Positions 1 to 6,563 of a stretch of DNA of 6,563 bases are shown piece by piece. The DNA is from an uncultured beta proteobacterium (GTDB lineage: Bacteria > Pseudomonadota > Gammaproteobacteria > Burkholderiales > Rhodocyclaceae): the NCBI GenBank assembly GCA_903930395.1, contig CAIYYE010000184.1, forward strand, positions 1 to 6,563. The letters are read 5' to 3'. A program made the translations under genes and the position numbers. How positions within the stretch are numbered: position 1 is the first letter of the stretch; each line of letters starts with the position of its first letter. Under the pieces are notes generated by a model that was not told the DNA's origin, ran no database searches, and saw nothing but the letters and a program-made list of their open reading frames with translations.

Positions 1-118
1 CGGTTTCCAGGATGCGCTTGAGCTGCGCATAACCGCCGCGCGCTACATAGTCATTGAGGCCCCAGCTGTTGTCGCCGTCCAGGCCTTCCATGAGGACGCC
101 GTTGATCGCACCAAGCAT
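1..118 (-). CDS. nuoF: NADH-quinone oxidoreductase subunit F, 5' end only
   Basis: Only the first 39 codons are in the window; the gene runs off the low-coordinate edge. The translation begins MLGAINGVLMEGLDGDNSWG and continues with a DYVARGGYAQLKRILET stretch, which matches the N-terminus of betaproteobacterial NuoF ahead of the FMN/NADH-binding domain. NuoF is known to carry FMN and the N3 [4Fe-4S] cluster and to oxidise NADH at the tip of the peripheral arm; none of those residues are reached here. The ATG at 118-116 is chosen because homology starts there. A GAGGAG at 138-133 is the best ribosome-binding site but lies 14 bases from that ATG. The upstream nuoE frame overlaps the first 76 bases. 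The identity is sure; the exact start is less so. Confidence 0.9.
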   Translation of the reverse strand, partial: MLGAINGVLMEGLDGDNSWGLNDYVARGGYAQLKRILET

Positions 119-597
119 GGCCAGTATTTGCACTCCTCAAGCAGCTTGTCGATCTGTTCCGGGTGCATGTGGCTGCACATCGAGCGGTTGTTGACGATGA
201 AGACCGGTGCGTCGCCGCAGGCCCCCATGCATTCACCTTCCTTCAATGTGAATTTGCCATCCGGCGTCGTTTCGCCGTAGCCGACACCCAGCTTTTTCTG
301 CAGGTATTCGCCGGCATGGTAGCCACCCGAGAGCGCGCAAGGCAGGTTTGTACAGACCATGATCTTGTACTTGCCGACCGGCTTCAGGTCATACATGTTG
401 TAGAAGGAGGCCACTTCGTAGGCCGCAATGGGCGGCATACCAAGATAGTTGGCCACCGCCTCGATGGACTCGGGCGACAACCAGCCTTTTTCAGCCTGGG
501 CATGTGCGAGGCAGGCCATCGACGCCGACTGCTTCTGTTCGGCGGGATACTTGGCGACTTCGCGGGCGAAGTTCTGGAGGGTTTCAGCGGAAAACAT
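43..597 (-). CDS. nuoE: NADH-quinone oxidoreductase subunit E, 24 kDa [2Fe-2S] protein, with abnormal 3' extension
   Basis: This thioredoxin-like subunit carries the N1a [2Fe-2S] cluster beside NuoF in the NADH-oxidising module of complex I. The four ligand cysteines are visible as C82-x4-C87 (VCTNLPC) and C123-x3-C127 (ECMGAC), with the N-terminal helical part at residues 1-70. The frame is 184 codons. Recognisable NuoE sequence ends at about Lys157 (KLLEECK), the normal size for the family. The last 27 residues, from Tyr158 (codon TAC at 126-124) to Met184, are simply the start of nuoF read in another frame. A stop codon therefore seems to be missing, and the gene overlaps nuoF by 76 bases. 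Its start overlaps the nuoD stop by one base (TGATG), which suggests translational coupling. The identity is firm; the true C-terminus is uncertain and may lie near position 127. Confidence 0.93.
   Translation of the reverse strand: MFSAETLQNFAREVAKYPAEQKQSASMACLAHAQAEKGWLSPESIEAVANYLGMPPIAAYEVASFYNMYDLKPVGKYKIMVCTNLPCALSGGYHAGEYLQKKLGVGYGETTPDGKFTLKEGECMGACGDAPVFIVNNRSMCSHMHPEQIDKLLEECKYWPCLVRSTASSWKAWTATTAGASMTM
133..138 (-). promoter_or_regulatory. Candidate ribosome-binding site of nuoF, distant from its ATG
   Basis: GAGGAG on the minus strand is the only good Shine-Dalgarno match before nuoF. It lies inside the nuoE codons for the Glu-Glu near the natural end of that protein. There are 14 bases between it and the ATG at 118, against a usual 5-9. 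An in-frame CTG at 124-122 would be 8 bases away, so an upstream non-ATG start, or a small sequence change between the site and the ATG, are both possible. Confidence 0.45.
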
Positions 598-1850
598 CAG
601 CGGTCGATCTCGCCAAAAACAATATCTTGGGAACCGATAATCGTAACGACGTCGGCAATCATGTGGCCTCTGGACATTTCATCCAGACCAGCCAGGTGGA
701 CAAAGCCCGGAGCACGAATCTTCATGCGGTAAGGCTTGTTGGCACCATCGGAAACAAAGTAGATGCCGAACTCACCCTTGGGATGTTCGACGGCCGCATA
801 GGCTTCGCCGGCGGGAACATGGATACCTTCGGTGAAGAGCTTGAAGTGATGAATCAGCTCCTCCATGTTGGTCTTCATGTTTTCACGCGGCGGCGGTGCC
901 ACCTTGTTGTTGTCGGTGATCACCGGGCCGGGATTCTTGCGCAGCCAGGCGATACATTGTTTGATGATGTTGTTCGACTGGATCATTTCTTCCATGCGAA
1001 CCAGGTAGCGGTCATAGCTGTCGCCATTGACGCCCACTGGCACATCGAAATTGATCTTGTCGTAAGCGGCGTAGGGCTGCTTCTTGCGCAAGTCCCAGGC
1101 GATGCCCGAACCACGCAGCATGGCGCCGCTAAAGCCCATCTGCATGGCGCGCTCCGGCGTCACGACGCCGACATTGACCAGACGCTGCTTCCATATCCGG
1201 TTGTCGGTCAGCAGGGTGTGATATTCGGAATGGTAGGTCGGGAAACGATTGGTGAAATCTTCAAGGAAGTCGAGCACGGAACCGCTGCGGTTCTCGTTCT
1301 TCTCCCCCGCCCTCTTGGCGGTGGTCCAAGTTGATTCCTGATATTGCGGCATACGATCCGGCAGGTCGCGATAGACACCACCCGGACGATAGTAGGCAGC
1401 ATGCATCCGGGCACCGGAAACCGCCTCATAAACGTCCATCAGGTCTTCGCGTTCGCGGAAGGTGTAGAGCGCCATGGTCATCGCACCGACGTCCAGCGCG
1501 TGACAGCCGATCCACAACAGATGGTTGAGGATACGGGTGACTTCGTCGAACATGACGCGGATGTACTTGCCGCGCTCCGGCACCTCGATGCCGAGCAGCT
1601 TTTCGGTCGCCAGGCAGTAGGCATGCTCGTTACACATCATCGAGACGTAGTCGAGACGATCCATGTACGGCACGGACTGGACCCAGGTCCGGGTTTCGGC
1701 CAGCTTTTCGGTGGCGCGGTGCAGGAGACCGATATGCGGGTCGGCGCGCTGGACGACTTCGCCGTCCAGTTCAAGCACGAGTCGCAAAACGCCGTGCGCG
1801 GCCGGGTGCTGCGGACCAAAGTTCAGCGTGAAATTGCGGATATCAGCCAT
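597..1850 (-). CDS. nuoD: NADH-quinone oxidoreductase subunit D, 49 kDa quinone-site subunit
   Basis: NuoD forms much of the quinone-reduction chamber of complex I, together with NuoB at cluster N2. It descends from the large subunit of NiFe hydrogenases but lacks the metal ligands. At 417 residues it is the usual length of an unfused NuoD. Signatures seen are [11 protein letters not shown] near the N-terminus (His15 and His19 in the quinone-site loop), [16 protein letters not shown] with Tyr68, which aligns with the tyrosine that binds the quinone headgroup in characterised homologues, [10 protein letters not shown] at 246-255, and the C-terminal [13 protein letters not shown]. The start codon lies inside the end of nuoC (8-base overlap), with GGGG about 9 bases upstream inside the nuoC coding sequence. 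The stop shares its last base with the nuoE start. Separate nuoC and nuoD is the arrangement usual in beta- and alphaproteobacteria. Confidence 0.98.
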   Translation of the reverse strand: MADIRNFTLNFGPQHPAAHGVLRLVLELDGEVVQRADPHIGLLHRATEKLAETRTWVQSVPYMDRLDYVSMMCNEHAYCLATEKLLGIEVPERGKYIRVMFDEVTRILNHLLWIGCHALDVGAMTMALYTFREREDLMDVYEAVSGARMHAAYYRPGGVYRDLPDRMPQYQESTWTTAKRAGEKNENRSGSVLDFLEDFTNRFPTYHSEYHTLLTDNRIWKQRLVNVGVVTPERAMQMGFSGAMLRGSGIAWDLRKKQPYAAYDKINFDVPVGVNGDSYDRYLVRMEEMIQSNNIIKQCIAWLRKNPGPVITDNNKVAPPPRENMKTNMEELIHHFKLFTEGIHVPAGEAYAAVEHPKGEFGIYFVSDGANKPYRMKIRAPGFVHLAGLDEMSRGHMIADVVTIIGSQDIVFGEIDR

Positions 1851-2448
1851 GGGCAGTGTCCCCGAAAGTATCTTCGCGCACGATGCGCGGGGTGTTCTCG
1901 CGAGGCTCGATGGTGACCGGTTGATAGATCACGCGAGCCTGATCGGGGTCGTAACGCATTTCAACGTGGCCGGAAATCGGGAAATCCTTGCGGAACGGAT
2001 GCCCGATGAAACCGTAGTCGGTCAGGATGCGACGCAGGTCGTCATGGCCGACAAAGGCGATGCCGTAAAGATCGAAGGCTTCGCGCTCGAACCAGTTAAC
2101 GCTCTTCCAGACGCCCGTCACCGAATCAACAGCAGGAAATTCGTCGTCTTCGGCAAAGACACGGACACGCAAACGCCAGTTGTGAGCAATCGAGAGCAGA
2201 TGGGAAACCGCCGCGTAGCGCCGGCCTTGCCAGCCACCATCAGCGTAGGTCGAATAATCGACACCACAGAGATCGATGATTTCTTCAAAATGAAGATCAG
2301 CCTCATCGCGCAAGGCAGTCATCACGCCGAGATAGTCGGCCGCACTGACTTCAATGGTTACTTCACCCAAAGCCAGCTTCAGCGATTTCAATTTATCGCC
2401 AAAGTGCTTCTGCAGGTTTTGACTAAGCGTTTCCAGCTTGGCAGACAT
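1843..2448 (-). CDS. nuoC: NADH-quinone oxidoreductase subunit C, 30 kDa subunit
   Basis: NuoC is a peripheral-arm subunit without a cofactor that packs against NuoD. The 201-residue length fits the family. The family signature is complete at about residues 121-156: [10 protein letters not shown], then [16 protein letters not shown], then GHPFRKDFP. The C-terminal tail with [14 protein letters not shown] is the part that usually contacts NuoD. The start at 2448 is supported by an AAGG 10 bases upstream in the 19-base gap after nuoB. The gene ends 8 bases inside nuoD, so the two are probably translated in a coupled way. Confidence 0.98.
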   Translation of the reverse strand: MSAKLETLSQNLQKHFGDKLKSLKLALGEVTIEVSAADYLGVMTALRDEADLHFEEIIDLCGVDYSTYADGGWQGRRYAAVSHLLSIAHNWRLRVRVFAEDDEFPAVDSVTGVWKSVNWFEREAFDLYGIAFVGHDDLRRILTDYGFIGHPFRKDFPISGHVEMRYDPDQARVIYQPVTIEPRENTPRIVREDTFGDTAHG

Positions 2449-2467
2449 ATCGAATCAGCCTTGGCAA

Positions 2468-2944
2468 TTAACGAGCAATGGTATTGGTGCGACGAATCTT
2501 GTTCTGCAACTGGATCAGCCCGTAAATCAGGGCTTCAGCAGTCGGCGGGCAACCCGGCACATAGATATCGACAGGAACGATGCGGTCACAGCCACGCACA
2601 ACAGAATAGGAGTAGTGGTAGTAGCCACCCCCATTGGCACAGGAGCCCATGGAGATGACCCAGCGCGGCTCGGCCATCTGGTCGTAAACCTTGCGCAGGG
2701 CCGGTGCCATTTTATTGGTCAGCGTACCGGCGACAATCATGACATCGGACTGACGCGGACTGGCCCGGAACACGATCCCGAAACGATCGAGGTCGTAACG
2801 GGAAACGCCGGCGTGAATCATTTCAACCGCACAACAGGCCAGACCGAAGGTCATGGGCCAGATCGAGCCGGTTCGCATGTAATTGATCAGCTTGTCAGCC
2901 GTAGTGGTGACAAAGCCTTCCTGGAGGACGCCCTCAATAGCCAT
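2468..2944 (-). CDS. nuoB: NADH-quinone oxidoreductase subunit B, cluster N2 subunit
   Basis: NuoB (PSST) holds the terminal [4Fe-4S] cluster N2, which passes electrons to quinone at the interface with NuoD. The expected ligands are all present: adjacent Cys37-Cys38 ([10 protein letters not shown]), Cys102 (MGSCANGG) and Cys132 ([11 protein letters not shown]). The protein is 158 residues, typical for the family, with no N-terminal extension. The ribosome-binding region GAGG overlaps the nuoA stop codon, and only 9 bases separate the two genes. It is followed after 19 bases by nuoC. Confidence 0.98.
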   Translation of the reverse strand: MAIEGVLQEGFVTTTADKLINYMRTGSIWPMTFGLACCAVEMIHAGVSRYDLDRFGIVFRASPRQSDVMIVAGTLTNKMAPALRKVYDQMAEPRWVISMGSCANGGGYYHYSYSVVRGCDRIVPVDIYVPGCPPTAEALIYGLIQLQNKIRRTNTIAR

Positions 2945-2953
2945 AGCCTAGCC

Positions 2954-3325
2954 TCATTCCCATTCCAGCGCGCCCTTGGCCCAGGCATACACATAACCCA
3001 CGACCAGGATGGCAACGAACACGAGCATTTCGAGAAAGCCGAAGAGCTTTATCGACTCGGTCGCAACAATGTCCTTGAAAATCGACGCCCAGGGAAACAG
3101 GAAGGCAATTTCCAGATCGAACAAAATGAAGAGAATGGCTATCAGATAGAAACGCACATCGAACTTCATGCGCGCATCTTCAAAAGCCTCAAAGCCGCAC
3201 TCGTAAGGAGAGAGCTTTTCAGGATCTGGTCGGCTTGGAGCAAGAATGAAGCCCATTGCGACAGGCAGAACGCCGACCGCAACCCCCACCAGAACGAACA
3301 TCAGGATTGGAAAGTAGTTTTCCAT
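2954..3325 (-). CDS. nuoA: NADH-quinone oxidoreductase subunit A, membrane subunit
   Basis: NuoA is a small inner-membrane subunit of complex I next to NuoH, at the junction of the membrane and peripheral arms. The 123 residues give three hydrophobic helices at about 6-29, 58-80 and 94-116. The conserved loop with [15 protein letters not shown] (Cys43) lies between helices 1 and 2, and [12 protein letters not shown] in helix 2 carries the acidic pair Asp70 and Glu72 conserved in the family. The start at 3325 fits the MENYFP N-terminus common in betaproteobacteria, but the ribosome-binding site is weak (GGCGGCGGG just before the ATG). It is the first gene of the nuo cluster. It follows tRNA-Leu by 64 bases with no clear promoter of its own, so it may depend on the promoter before tpiA. 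Confidence 0.97.
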   Translation of the reverse strand: MENYFPILMFVLVGVAVGVLPVAMGFILAPSRPDPEKLSPYECGFEAFEDARMKFDVRFYLIAILFILFDLEIAFLFPWASIFKDIVATESIKLFGFLEMLVFVAILVVGYVYAWAKGALEWE

Positions 3326-3389
3326 GACCCGCCGCCAATATTCAGTTTCTTGTTCGAAGCAGCGTACCTTGCGGCCACTGCCCAGCTTT
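3326..3389 (-). other. nuoA leader between tRNA-Leu and nuoA, with a hairpin
   Basis: This 64-base stretch becomes the 5' end of the nuo message once the upstream tRNA is cut out. The minus strand can form a stem of 6 pairs (GCAGTG with CGCTGC, one G-U; plus-strand positions 3376-3381 and 3359-3364) around an 11-base loop. No U-run follows, so it is not a standard terminator. I find no convincing -35/-10 pair. The region could be a plain spacer or could shape mRNA stability after tRNA processing. Confidence 0.35.
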
Positions 3390-3474
3390 TGGTGCCGACG
3401 GCGAGACTCGAACTCGCACAGCTTGCGCCACTACCCCCTCAAGATAGCGTGTCTACCAATTTCACCACGTCGGC
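3390..3474 (-). tRNA. tRNA-Leu (anticodon GAG)
   Basis: An 85-base cloverleaf can be folded directly. The acceptor stem GCCGACG pairs perfectly with CGTCGGC, followed by discriminator A and an encoded CCA. The D-arm carries AATTGGTAGA. The anticodon stem is CTATC/GGTAG (one U-G pair) with loop TTGAGGG, giving anticodon GAG at plus positions 3440-3438. A 13-base variable arm (TGGCGCAAGCTGT) marks a class II tRNA such as leucine. The T-arm is GCGAG-TTCGAGT-CTCGC. It reads CUC and CUU leucine codons. Its position between secG and nuoA is a known conserved neighbourhood; Escherichia coli also has a tRNA-Leu(GAG), leuU, downstream of secG. It probably matures by cleavage from a transcript that also carries secG and perhaps nuo mRNA. 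Confidence 0.97.
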
Positions 3475-3488
3475 ACGTCTTTTTGGTC

Positions 3489-3513
3489 ACCCGGCGAGGA
3501 CTTAATGCCGGGC
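3489..3513 (-). other. GC-rich hairpin between secG and tRNA-Leu
   Basis: CCCGGC at 3490-3495 and GCCGGG at 3507-3512 form a perfect 6-pair inverted repeat around an 11-base loop, extended by one G-U pair on the minus transcript. It lies 14 bases past the secG stop and 15 bases before the tRNA 5' end. On the minus strand it is followed by GACCAAAAAG, so there is no U-tract and it does not look like an intrinsic terminator in either direction. It may guide processing of the secG-tRNA transcript or protect the secG message end; this is inference. Confidence 0.45.
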
Positions 3514-3526
3514 AAACCTTCTTACG

Positions 3527-3898
3527 TTACTTCGGTATGTCTTTCGCCTTGGAACCCGCACCCACAGGAGCCGCTGGCGATTCACCACCCGCCGAGGCAG
3601 GCTGCGAAACAGTCTGCGATTGTACCGGTTCTTGCATGACACTGCCAGTCGTTTTTGGCTGGCTTGAAGCAATGTAGGCCAGGGTCAGGCTCGTCGCAAA
3701 GAATACTGCGGCGAGAATGCCCGTTGCACGACTCAGGAAATTAGCCGAGCCGGTAGCACCAAACAGGCTGCCGGAGGCGCCACTACCAAAAGCAGCTCCC
3801 ATGTCGGCGCCCTTGCCGTGCTGCATGAGGACCAAGCCAATAATGACGATCGCCACCAGAATGTGGACCGTCAGGACGAGAGAAAATAACCAGTTCAT
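3527..3898 (-). CDS. secG: Preprotein translocase subunit SecG
   Basis: SecG is the small accessory subunit of the SecYEG channel in the inner membrane and helps SecA-driven protein export. The 123 residues show two membrane helices (about 4-25 and 55-77). Between them lies the conserved Gly-rich cytoplasmic loop, seen as [20 protein letters not shown] and then [16 protein letters not shown]. The tail after residue 80 is a low-complexity segment rich in Ala, Ser, Gln, Pro and Gly, common in proteobacterial SecG and variable in length. The start at 3898 has AGG about 7 bases upstream, within the 11-base gap after tpiA, so the two genes are probably co-transcribed. Confidence 0.96.
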   Translation of the reverse strand: MNWLFSLVLTVHILVAIVIIGLVLMQHGKGADMGAAFGSGASGSLFGATGSANFLSRATGILAAVFFATSLTLAYIASSQPKTTGSVMQEPVQSQTVSQPASAGGESPAAPVGAGSKAKDIPK

Positions 3899-3909
3899 TT
3901 GTCAGCCTA

Positions 3910-4659
3910 TCAATTTGCCGCAAGGCAAATCGCCAGAAAATCATCCGCAACCAAGGCAGCGCCACCGATCAAACCACCATCGATGTCAGCCTGCCCAAAC
4001 AACTCCTTCGCATTCTGCGGCTTCACACTACCACCGTAGAGAATGCGCAAACCTTCGGCAACACCTGCATCCAGCGCCGCCACCTGGGCACGGATCGCCG
4101 CATGCACTTCCTGCGCTTGCGCCGGCGATGCCGTTACACCGGTTCCGATGGCCCATACCGGCTCATAGGCAACCACAGCCGAGGCCATGGCATTCACCCC
4201 GACACGATCCAGCACTGCCGACAACTGCCGGGCAATCACCGAGGCGGTCTGACCGGCATTGCGCTCATCCAGCGTTTCACCGACACAGAGGACGGGCACC
4301 AAACCCGCCTCCTGCGCCGCCGCGAACTTGGCCGCAGCTACTGCATCCGTTTCACCGAACAGTGCCCGTCGCTCGGAATGACCGACCAGCACATAGCGAC
4401 ACCCGAATTCAAGCAGCATGGCCGCCGAGACTTCGCCGGTAAACGCACCCGACGCATGCTCGCTAAGCGATTGTGCCCCCAGCGCAAGCGGGGAACCCTG
4501 CAACGCCAACTGTGCCTGCCCAAGATACGGATAGGGCGGGCAGACGGCCATCTCGCAAGCCATTCCGGACGCTCCAGCGGCAATACTCGCCAGCAAAACC
4601 GAATTCTGCTGCAGTGAGCCGTGCATCTTCCAGTTACCAGCTACGAGCTTTTTACGCAT
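3910..4659 (-). CDS. tpiA: Triosephosphate isomerase
   Basis: This cytoplasmic enzyme interconverts dihydroxyacetone phosphate and glyceraldehyde 3-phosphate in glycolysis and gluconeogenesis. The 249-residue TIM barrel is standard length and all catalytic parts are present: Asn9 and Lys11 in AGNWKM, the electrophile His94 in VLVGHSERR, the base Glu166 in [11 protein letters not shown] with the flexible loop following, and phosphate-binding YGGSV (208-212) and GGA (232-234). The start at 4659 gives the canonical [15 protein letters not shown]-terminus, although the Shine-Dalgarno match is poor. A strong-looking promoter lies in the gap upstream. Only 11 bases separate the stop from secG, so the two genes form an operon. 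Nothing suggests loss of activity. Confidence 0.98.
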   Translation of the reverse strand: MRKKLVAGNWKMHGSLQQNSVLLASIAAGASGMACEMAVCPPYPYLGQAQLALQGSPLALGAQSLSEHASGAFTGEVSAAMLLEFGCRYVLVGHSERRALFGETDAVAAAKFAAAQEAGLVPVLCVGETLDERNAGQTASVIARQLSAVLDRVGVNAMASAVVAYEPVWAIGTGVTASPAQAQEVHAAIRAQVAALDAGVAEGLRILYGGSVKPQNAKELFGQADIDGGLIGGAALVADDFLAICLAAN

Positions 4660-4693
4660 GGGCTAGACGATTCTGTTGGCGAAAAACCTTCGG

Positions 4694-4723
4694 ATTATAG
4701 CGACTCGTCGATTTTTCGGTCAA
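4694..4723 (-). promoter_or_regulatory. Sigma-70 type promoter for tpiA-secG-tRNA-Leu (and possibly nuo)
   Basis: On the minus strand, TTGACC (4723-4718) and a perfect TATAAT (4699-4694) are separated by 18 bases: five of six and six of six consensus matches. The expected transcription start is near 4687, giving a leader of roughly 28 bases before the tpiA ATG. An inverted repeat, CGAAAAA (4680-4686) and TTTTTCG (4712-4718), brackets the -10 element. No terminator hairpin with a U-run is seen between glmM and this promoter, so some read-through from glmM is also possible. Confidence 0.8.
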
Positions 4724-4746
4724 TACGATTAGGCATTCAAGGCAAT

Positions 4747-6099
4747 TTATTGCGCCAACTCCCGCACAACAGCCGCCAGTTTTTCAGCCGTGCGCAGCAC
4801 TTCAGGCGCATCTTCGCCTTCAACCATGACTCGCAACAGGGGCTCGGTACCCGAGGCGCGGAGCAGCACCCTGCCCCGCCCGGCAAGTCCCGATTCGGCT
4901 TCGCTCAGGGCCGACGTTATCGCCGGATGATCCTTCCAGGGAAATCCGCGCGAGATCGGCACGTTGATCAGTTTCTGCGGATAGAGCACGAGACAACCGA
5001 GCAATGTCTTCAAATCGCCACCACTTTCGCGCAGTGCGGCCAGAACCTGCAAGGCTGCGATGATCCCATCGCCGGTGGTATGCCGGTCCATGGCAAGAAT
5101 ATGCCCGGAATTTTCGCCGCCGTAGAGCCAGCCCTTTTCGTTGAGCATTTCGACAACGTAACGATCACCCACCGCGGCACGGGCAAATGGTATCTCTGCC
5201 TTGCCCAGAGCGTGCTCGAGGGCCAGATTGGTCATCAGGGTACCGACGACGCCCCTTACCTTGCCGGCACGAGCCCGGCTGCGAACGATGGCGAAGAGGA
5301 GCTGATCGCCATCATAAAGATTGCCTTCGGCATCGACCATCTGCAGACGGTCGGCATCGCCATCGAGGGCCACGCCGAGATCGGCCCGGTTAGCCAGCAC
5401 CGCTTCGCACAGTGCCTTGGGGGCCGTCGCACCGACACCATCATTGATATTCAGACCATTCGGTTGCGCCCCGATAGTCACGACATCGGCACCCAGTTCA
5501 TGAAAGACACTTGGCGCGATATGGTAGGCGGCGCCATGCGCACAATCGACGACGATTTTCAGGCCGCGCAGATCAAGGTCGTTGGGAAAAGTGCTCTTGC
5601 AGAATTCGATATAACGACCGCGCGCATCATCGATGCGCCGGACGCGGCCAAGGTCGGCTGGCGGGGCGCAGACGATGGGCTGATCGATGCCCGCCTCGAT
5701 GGCGCGCTCGACCTCGTCGGGCAATTTGGTGCCGAGAGCCGAGAAAAACTTGATGCCGTTATCGTAATAGGGATTATGCGAGGCCGAGATGACGATTCCG
5801 GCCTGCAGACGCAAGGCACGGGTCAGATAGGCGACGGCAGGCGTCGGCAAGGGGCCGACCAGGAAGACGTCAATGCCGGCAGCCGAGAAACCAGCCTCCA
5901 GCGCCGACTCCAGCATGTACCCGGAGAGCCGCGTATCCTTGCCGATGAGCACGGCGGGACGTTCGCCGGCCGGCATGTTGCACTGCTCCAGCAAGACCTT
6001 GCCGGCTGAATAGCCGAGGCGCATGACGAAATCCGGGGTAATGGGCGACTGCCCGACCCGACCGCGTACGCCGTCGGTTCCGAAATATTTCCTGCTCAT
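4747..6099 (-). CDS. glmM: Phosphoglucosamine mutase
   Basis: GlmM converts glucosamine 6-phosphate to glucosamine 1-phosphate in the cytoplasm, on the route to UDP-N-acetylglucosamine for peptidoglycan and lipopolysaccharide. The 450 residues match the family and show all four domains of the alpha-D-phosphohexomutase fold. The phosphoserine loop [20 protein letters not shown] is at 101-120, with Ser107 the expected phosphorylated residue. The magnesium loop DGDADR is at 246-251, the sugar-binding GGENSGH at 327-333, and the phosphate-binding RASGTEP at 414-420. The start at 6099 gives [13 protein letters not shown], the canonical N-terminus, and has a good GGGGAG ribosome-binding site (6111-6106) 6 bases upstream. 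The ATG overlaps the folP stop in an ATGA, indicating translational coupling with folP as in Escherichia coli. Confidence 0.99.
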   Translation of the reverse strand: MSRKYFGTDGVRGRVGQSPITPDFVMRLGYSAGKVLLEQCNMPAGERPAVLIGKDTRLSGYMLESALEAGFSAAGIDVFLVGPLPTPAVAYLTRALRLQAGIVISASHNPYYDNGIKFFSALGTKLPDEVERAIEAGIDQPIVCAPPADLGRVRRIDDARGRYIEFCKSTFPNDLDLRGLKIVVDCAHGAAYHIAPSVFHELGADVVTIGAQPNGLNINDGVGATAPKALCEAVLANRADLGVALDGDADRLQMVDAEGNLYDGDQLLFAIVRSRARAGKVRGVVGTLMTNLALEHALGKAEIPFARAAVGDRYVVEMLNEKGWLYGGENSGHILAMDRHTTGDGIIAALQVLAALRESGGDLKTLLGCLVLYPQKLINVPISRGFPWKDHPAITSALSEAESGLAGRGRVLLRASGTEPLLRVMVEGEDAPEVLRTAEKLAAVVRELAQ

Positions 6100-6563
6100 T
6101 GCTCACTCCCCTGTTCGATTGCCGCCCACACTGCCAGGGCATCCCTGGTCGCGGCGACATCATGCACGCGCAGTATTTTCGCACCTTTTTGTACCGCCAT
6201 CAGTGCAGCCGCGACACTGGCCGCCAGTCGCTCACCAACCGGGCGCCCGGTAATGGCGCCGAGCATCGACTTGCGGGAGATGCCGACGAGTACCGGCAGG
6301 GCTTCGACGCTGGTGCCGCCGAGGGCGCGAAAAAGAGCCAGATTGTGCGCCAGCGTCTTGCCGAACCCGAAGCCCGGATCGAGCACGATTCGCTCCCCAC
6401 CAATGCCGACCTCCCGGCAACGCGCCGCCGCACTGGTGAGAAAAGCCCGCACCTCGCCAACCACATCGCCATACTGCGGCGTCTGCTGCATCGTGCCGGG
6501 CACCCCCTGCATGTGCATGACACAGACCGCACAATCACTGCCAGCCACGACAGAGAGGGCATC
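6096..6563 (-). CDS. folP: Dihydropteroate synthase, C-terminal part (5' end outside window)
   Basis: FolP joins 6-hydroxymethyl-7,8-dihydropterin pyrophosphate to p-aminobenzoate in folate synthesis and is the sulfonamide target. The last 155 codons are present and the open frame continues off the high-coordinate edge, so about 125 N-terminal residues, including the first pterin-binding motif, are missing. The visible motifs follow the family order: VMHMQG, then LDPGFGFGK (pterin-binding Asp), then GISRKS (substrate-contacting Lys), GERL and the terminal RVHDV with Arg and His of the active site. The in-frame GTG at 6548 is an internal codon, not the start. The gene ends in a 4-base overlap with glmM. 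In proteobacteria ftsH often lies just upstream; that cannot be seen here. Confidence 0.97.
   Translation of the reverse strand, partial: DALSVVAGSDCAVCVMHMQGVPGTMQQTPQYGDVVGEVRAFLTSAAARCREVGIGGERIVLDPGFGFGKTLAHNLALFRALGGTSVEALPVLVGISRKSMLGAITGRPVGERLAASVAAALMAVQKGAKILRVHDVAATRDALAVWAAIEQGSEQ

Noticed and set aside
1663..3505. Long plus-strand open frames (331 and 355 codons) opposite nuoD, nuoC, nuoB, nuoA and the tRNA
   Set aside because: They cross several real minus-strand genes and the tRNA, overlap each other, and show no family motifs.
3489..3513. Intrinsic terminator after secG
   Set aside because: The stem is plausible but an A-run, not a U-run, follows on the minus strand, and the plus-strand direction has no U-tract either.
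4660..4746. Terminator for the folP-glmM transcript in the gap before tpiA
   Set aside because: No GC-rich hairpin followed by a U-run could be found; the gap is better explained by the promoter.
4621..6009. Plus-strand open frame of 462 codons opposite glmM
   Set aside because: It lies entirely antisense to a fully conserved glmM, has no recognisable domain, and its length follows from codon bias in the real gene.
6096..6548. A short complete gene starting at the GTG at 6548
   Set aside because: The open frame continues upstream to the window edge with residues that fit FolP, so this is a truncated view of folP.
1..6563. Mobile element, CRISPR array, defence locus or other novel system
   Set aside because: All coding space is taken by conserved housekeeping genes in a known order; no direct repeats, transposase or integrase motifs, or unknown genes were seen.

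Overview
The window is a dense housekeeping segment in which every gene lies on the minus strand. In transcription order (high to low coordinates) it holds folP (3' part), glmM, tpiA, secG, tRNA-Leu(GAG), nuoA, nuoB, nuoC, nuoD, nuoE and nuoF (5' end only). The chain folP-glmM-(tpiA)-secG-tRNA-Leu-nuo, separate nuoC and nuoD rather than the enterobacterial nuoCD fusion, and the NuoE/NuoF sequences all point to a betaproteobacterium, perhaps a Rhodocyclales-type organism. The order-level guess comes from remembered family appearance, not from a search.

Region 1 (about 4747-6563) is folate and cell-envelope metabolism: dihydropteroate synthase followed by phosphoglucosamine mutase, joined by a 4-base ATGA overlap. 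Region 2 (4660-4746) is an 87-base gap holding the only convincing promoter in the window, TTGACC-N18-TATAAT, pointing towards tpiA. Region 3 (3390-4659) is tpiA, secG and a complete tRNA-Leu(GAG) gene with encoded CCA. Region 4 (1-3325) is the front of the complex I operon: nuoA (membrane), nuoB, C and D (connecting arm, N2 cluster and quinone site), and nuoE and F (NADH dehydrogenase module). Most nuo junctions are overlaps or gaps of under 20 bases.

No gene-free stretch exceeds 90 bases. There are no mobile elements, CRISPR arrays, phage genes or defence genes, and no unknown protein family. The main oddity is the nuoE/nuoF junction. nuoE reads through the point where the protein should end (after Lys157) and continues 27 codons, overlapping nuoF by 76 bases out of frame, and the only good ribosome-binding site for nuoF sits unusually far from its ATG. 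Secondary points are the promoter that ties tpiA, secG, the tRNA and nuo together, and two hairpins without U-tracts on either side of the tRNA. I do not see an undescribed system here.
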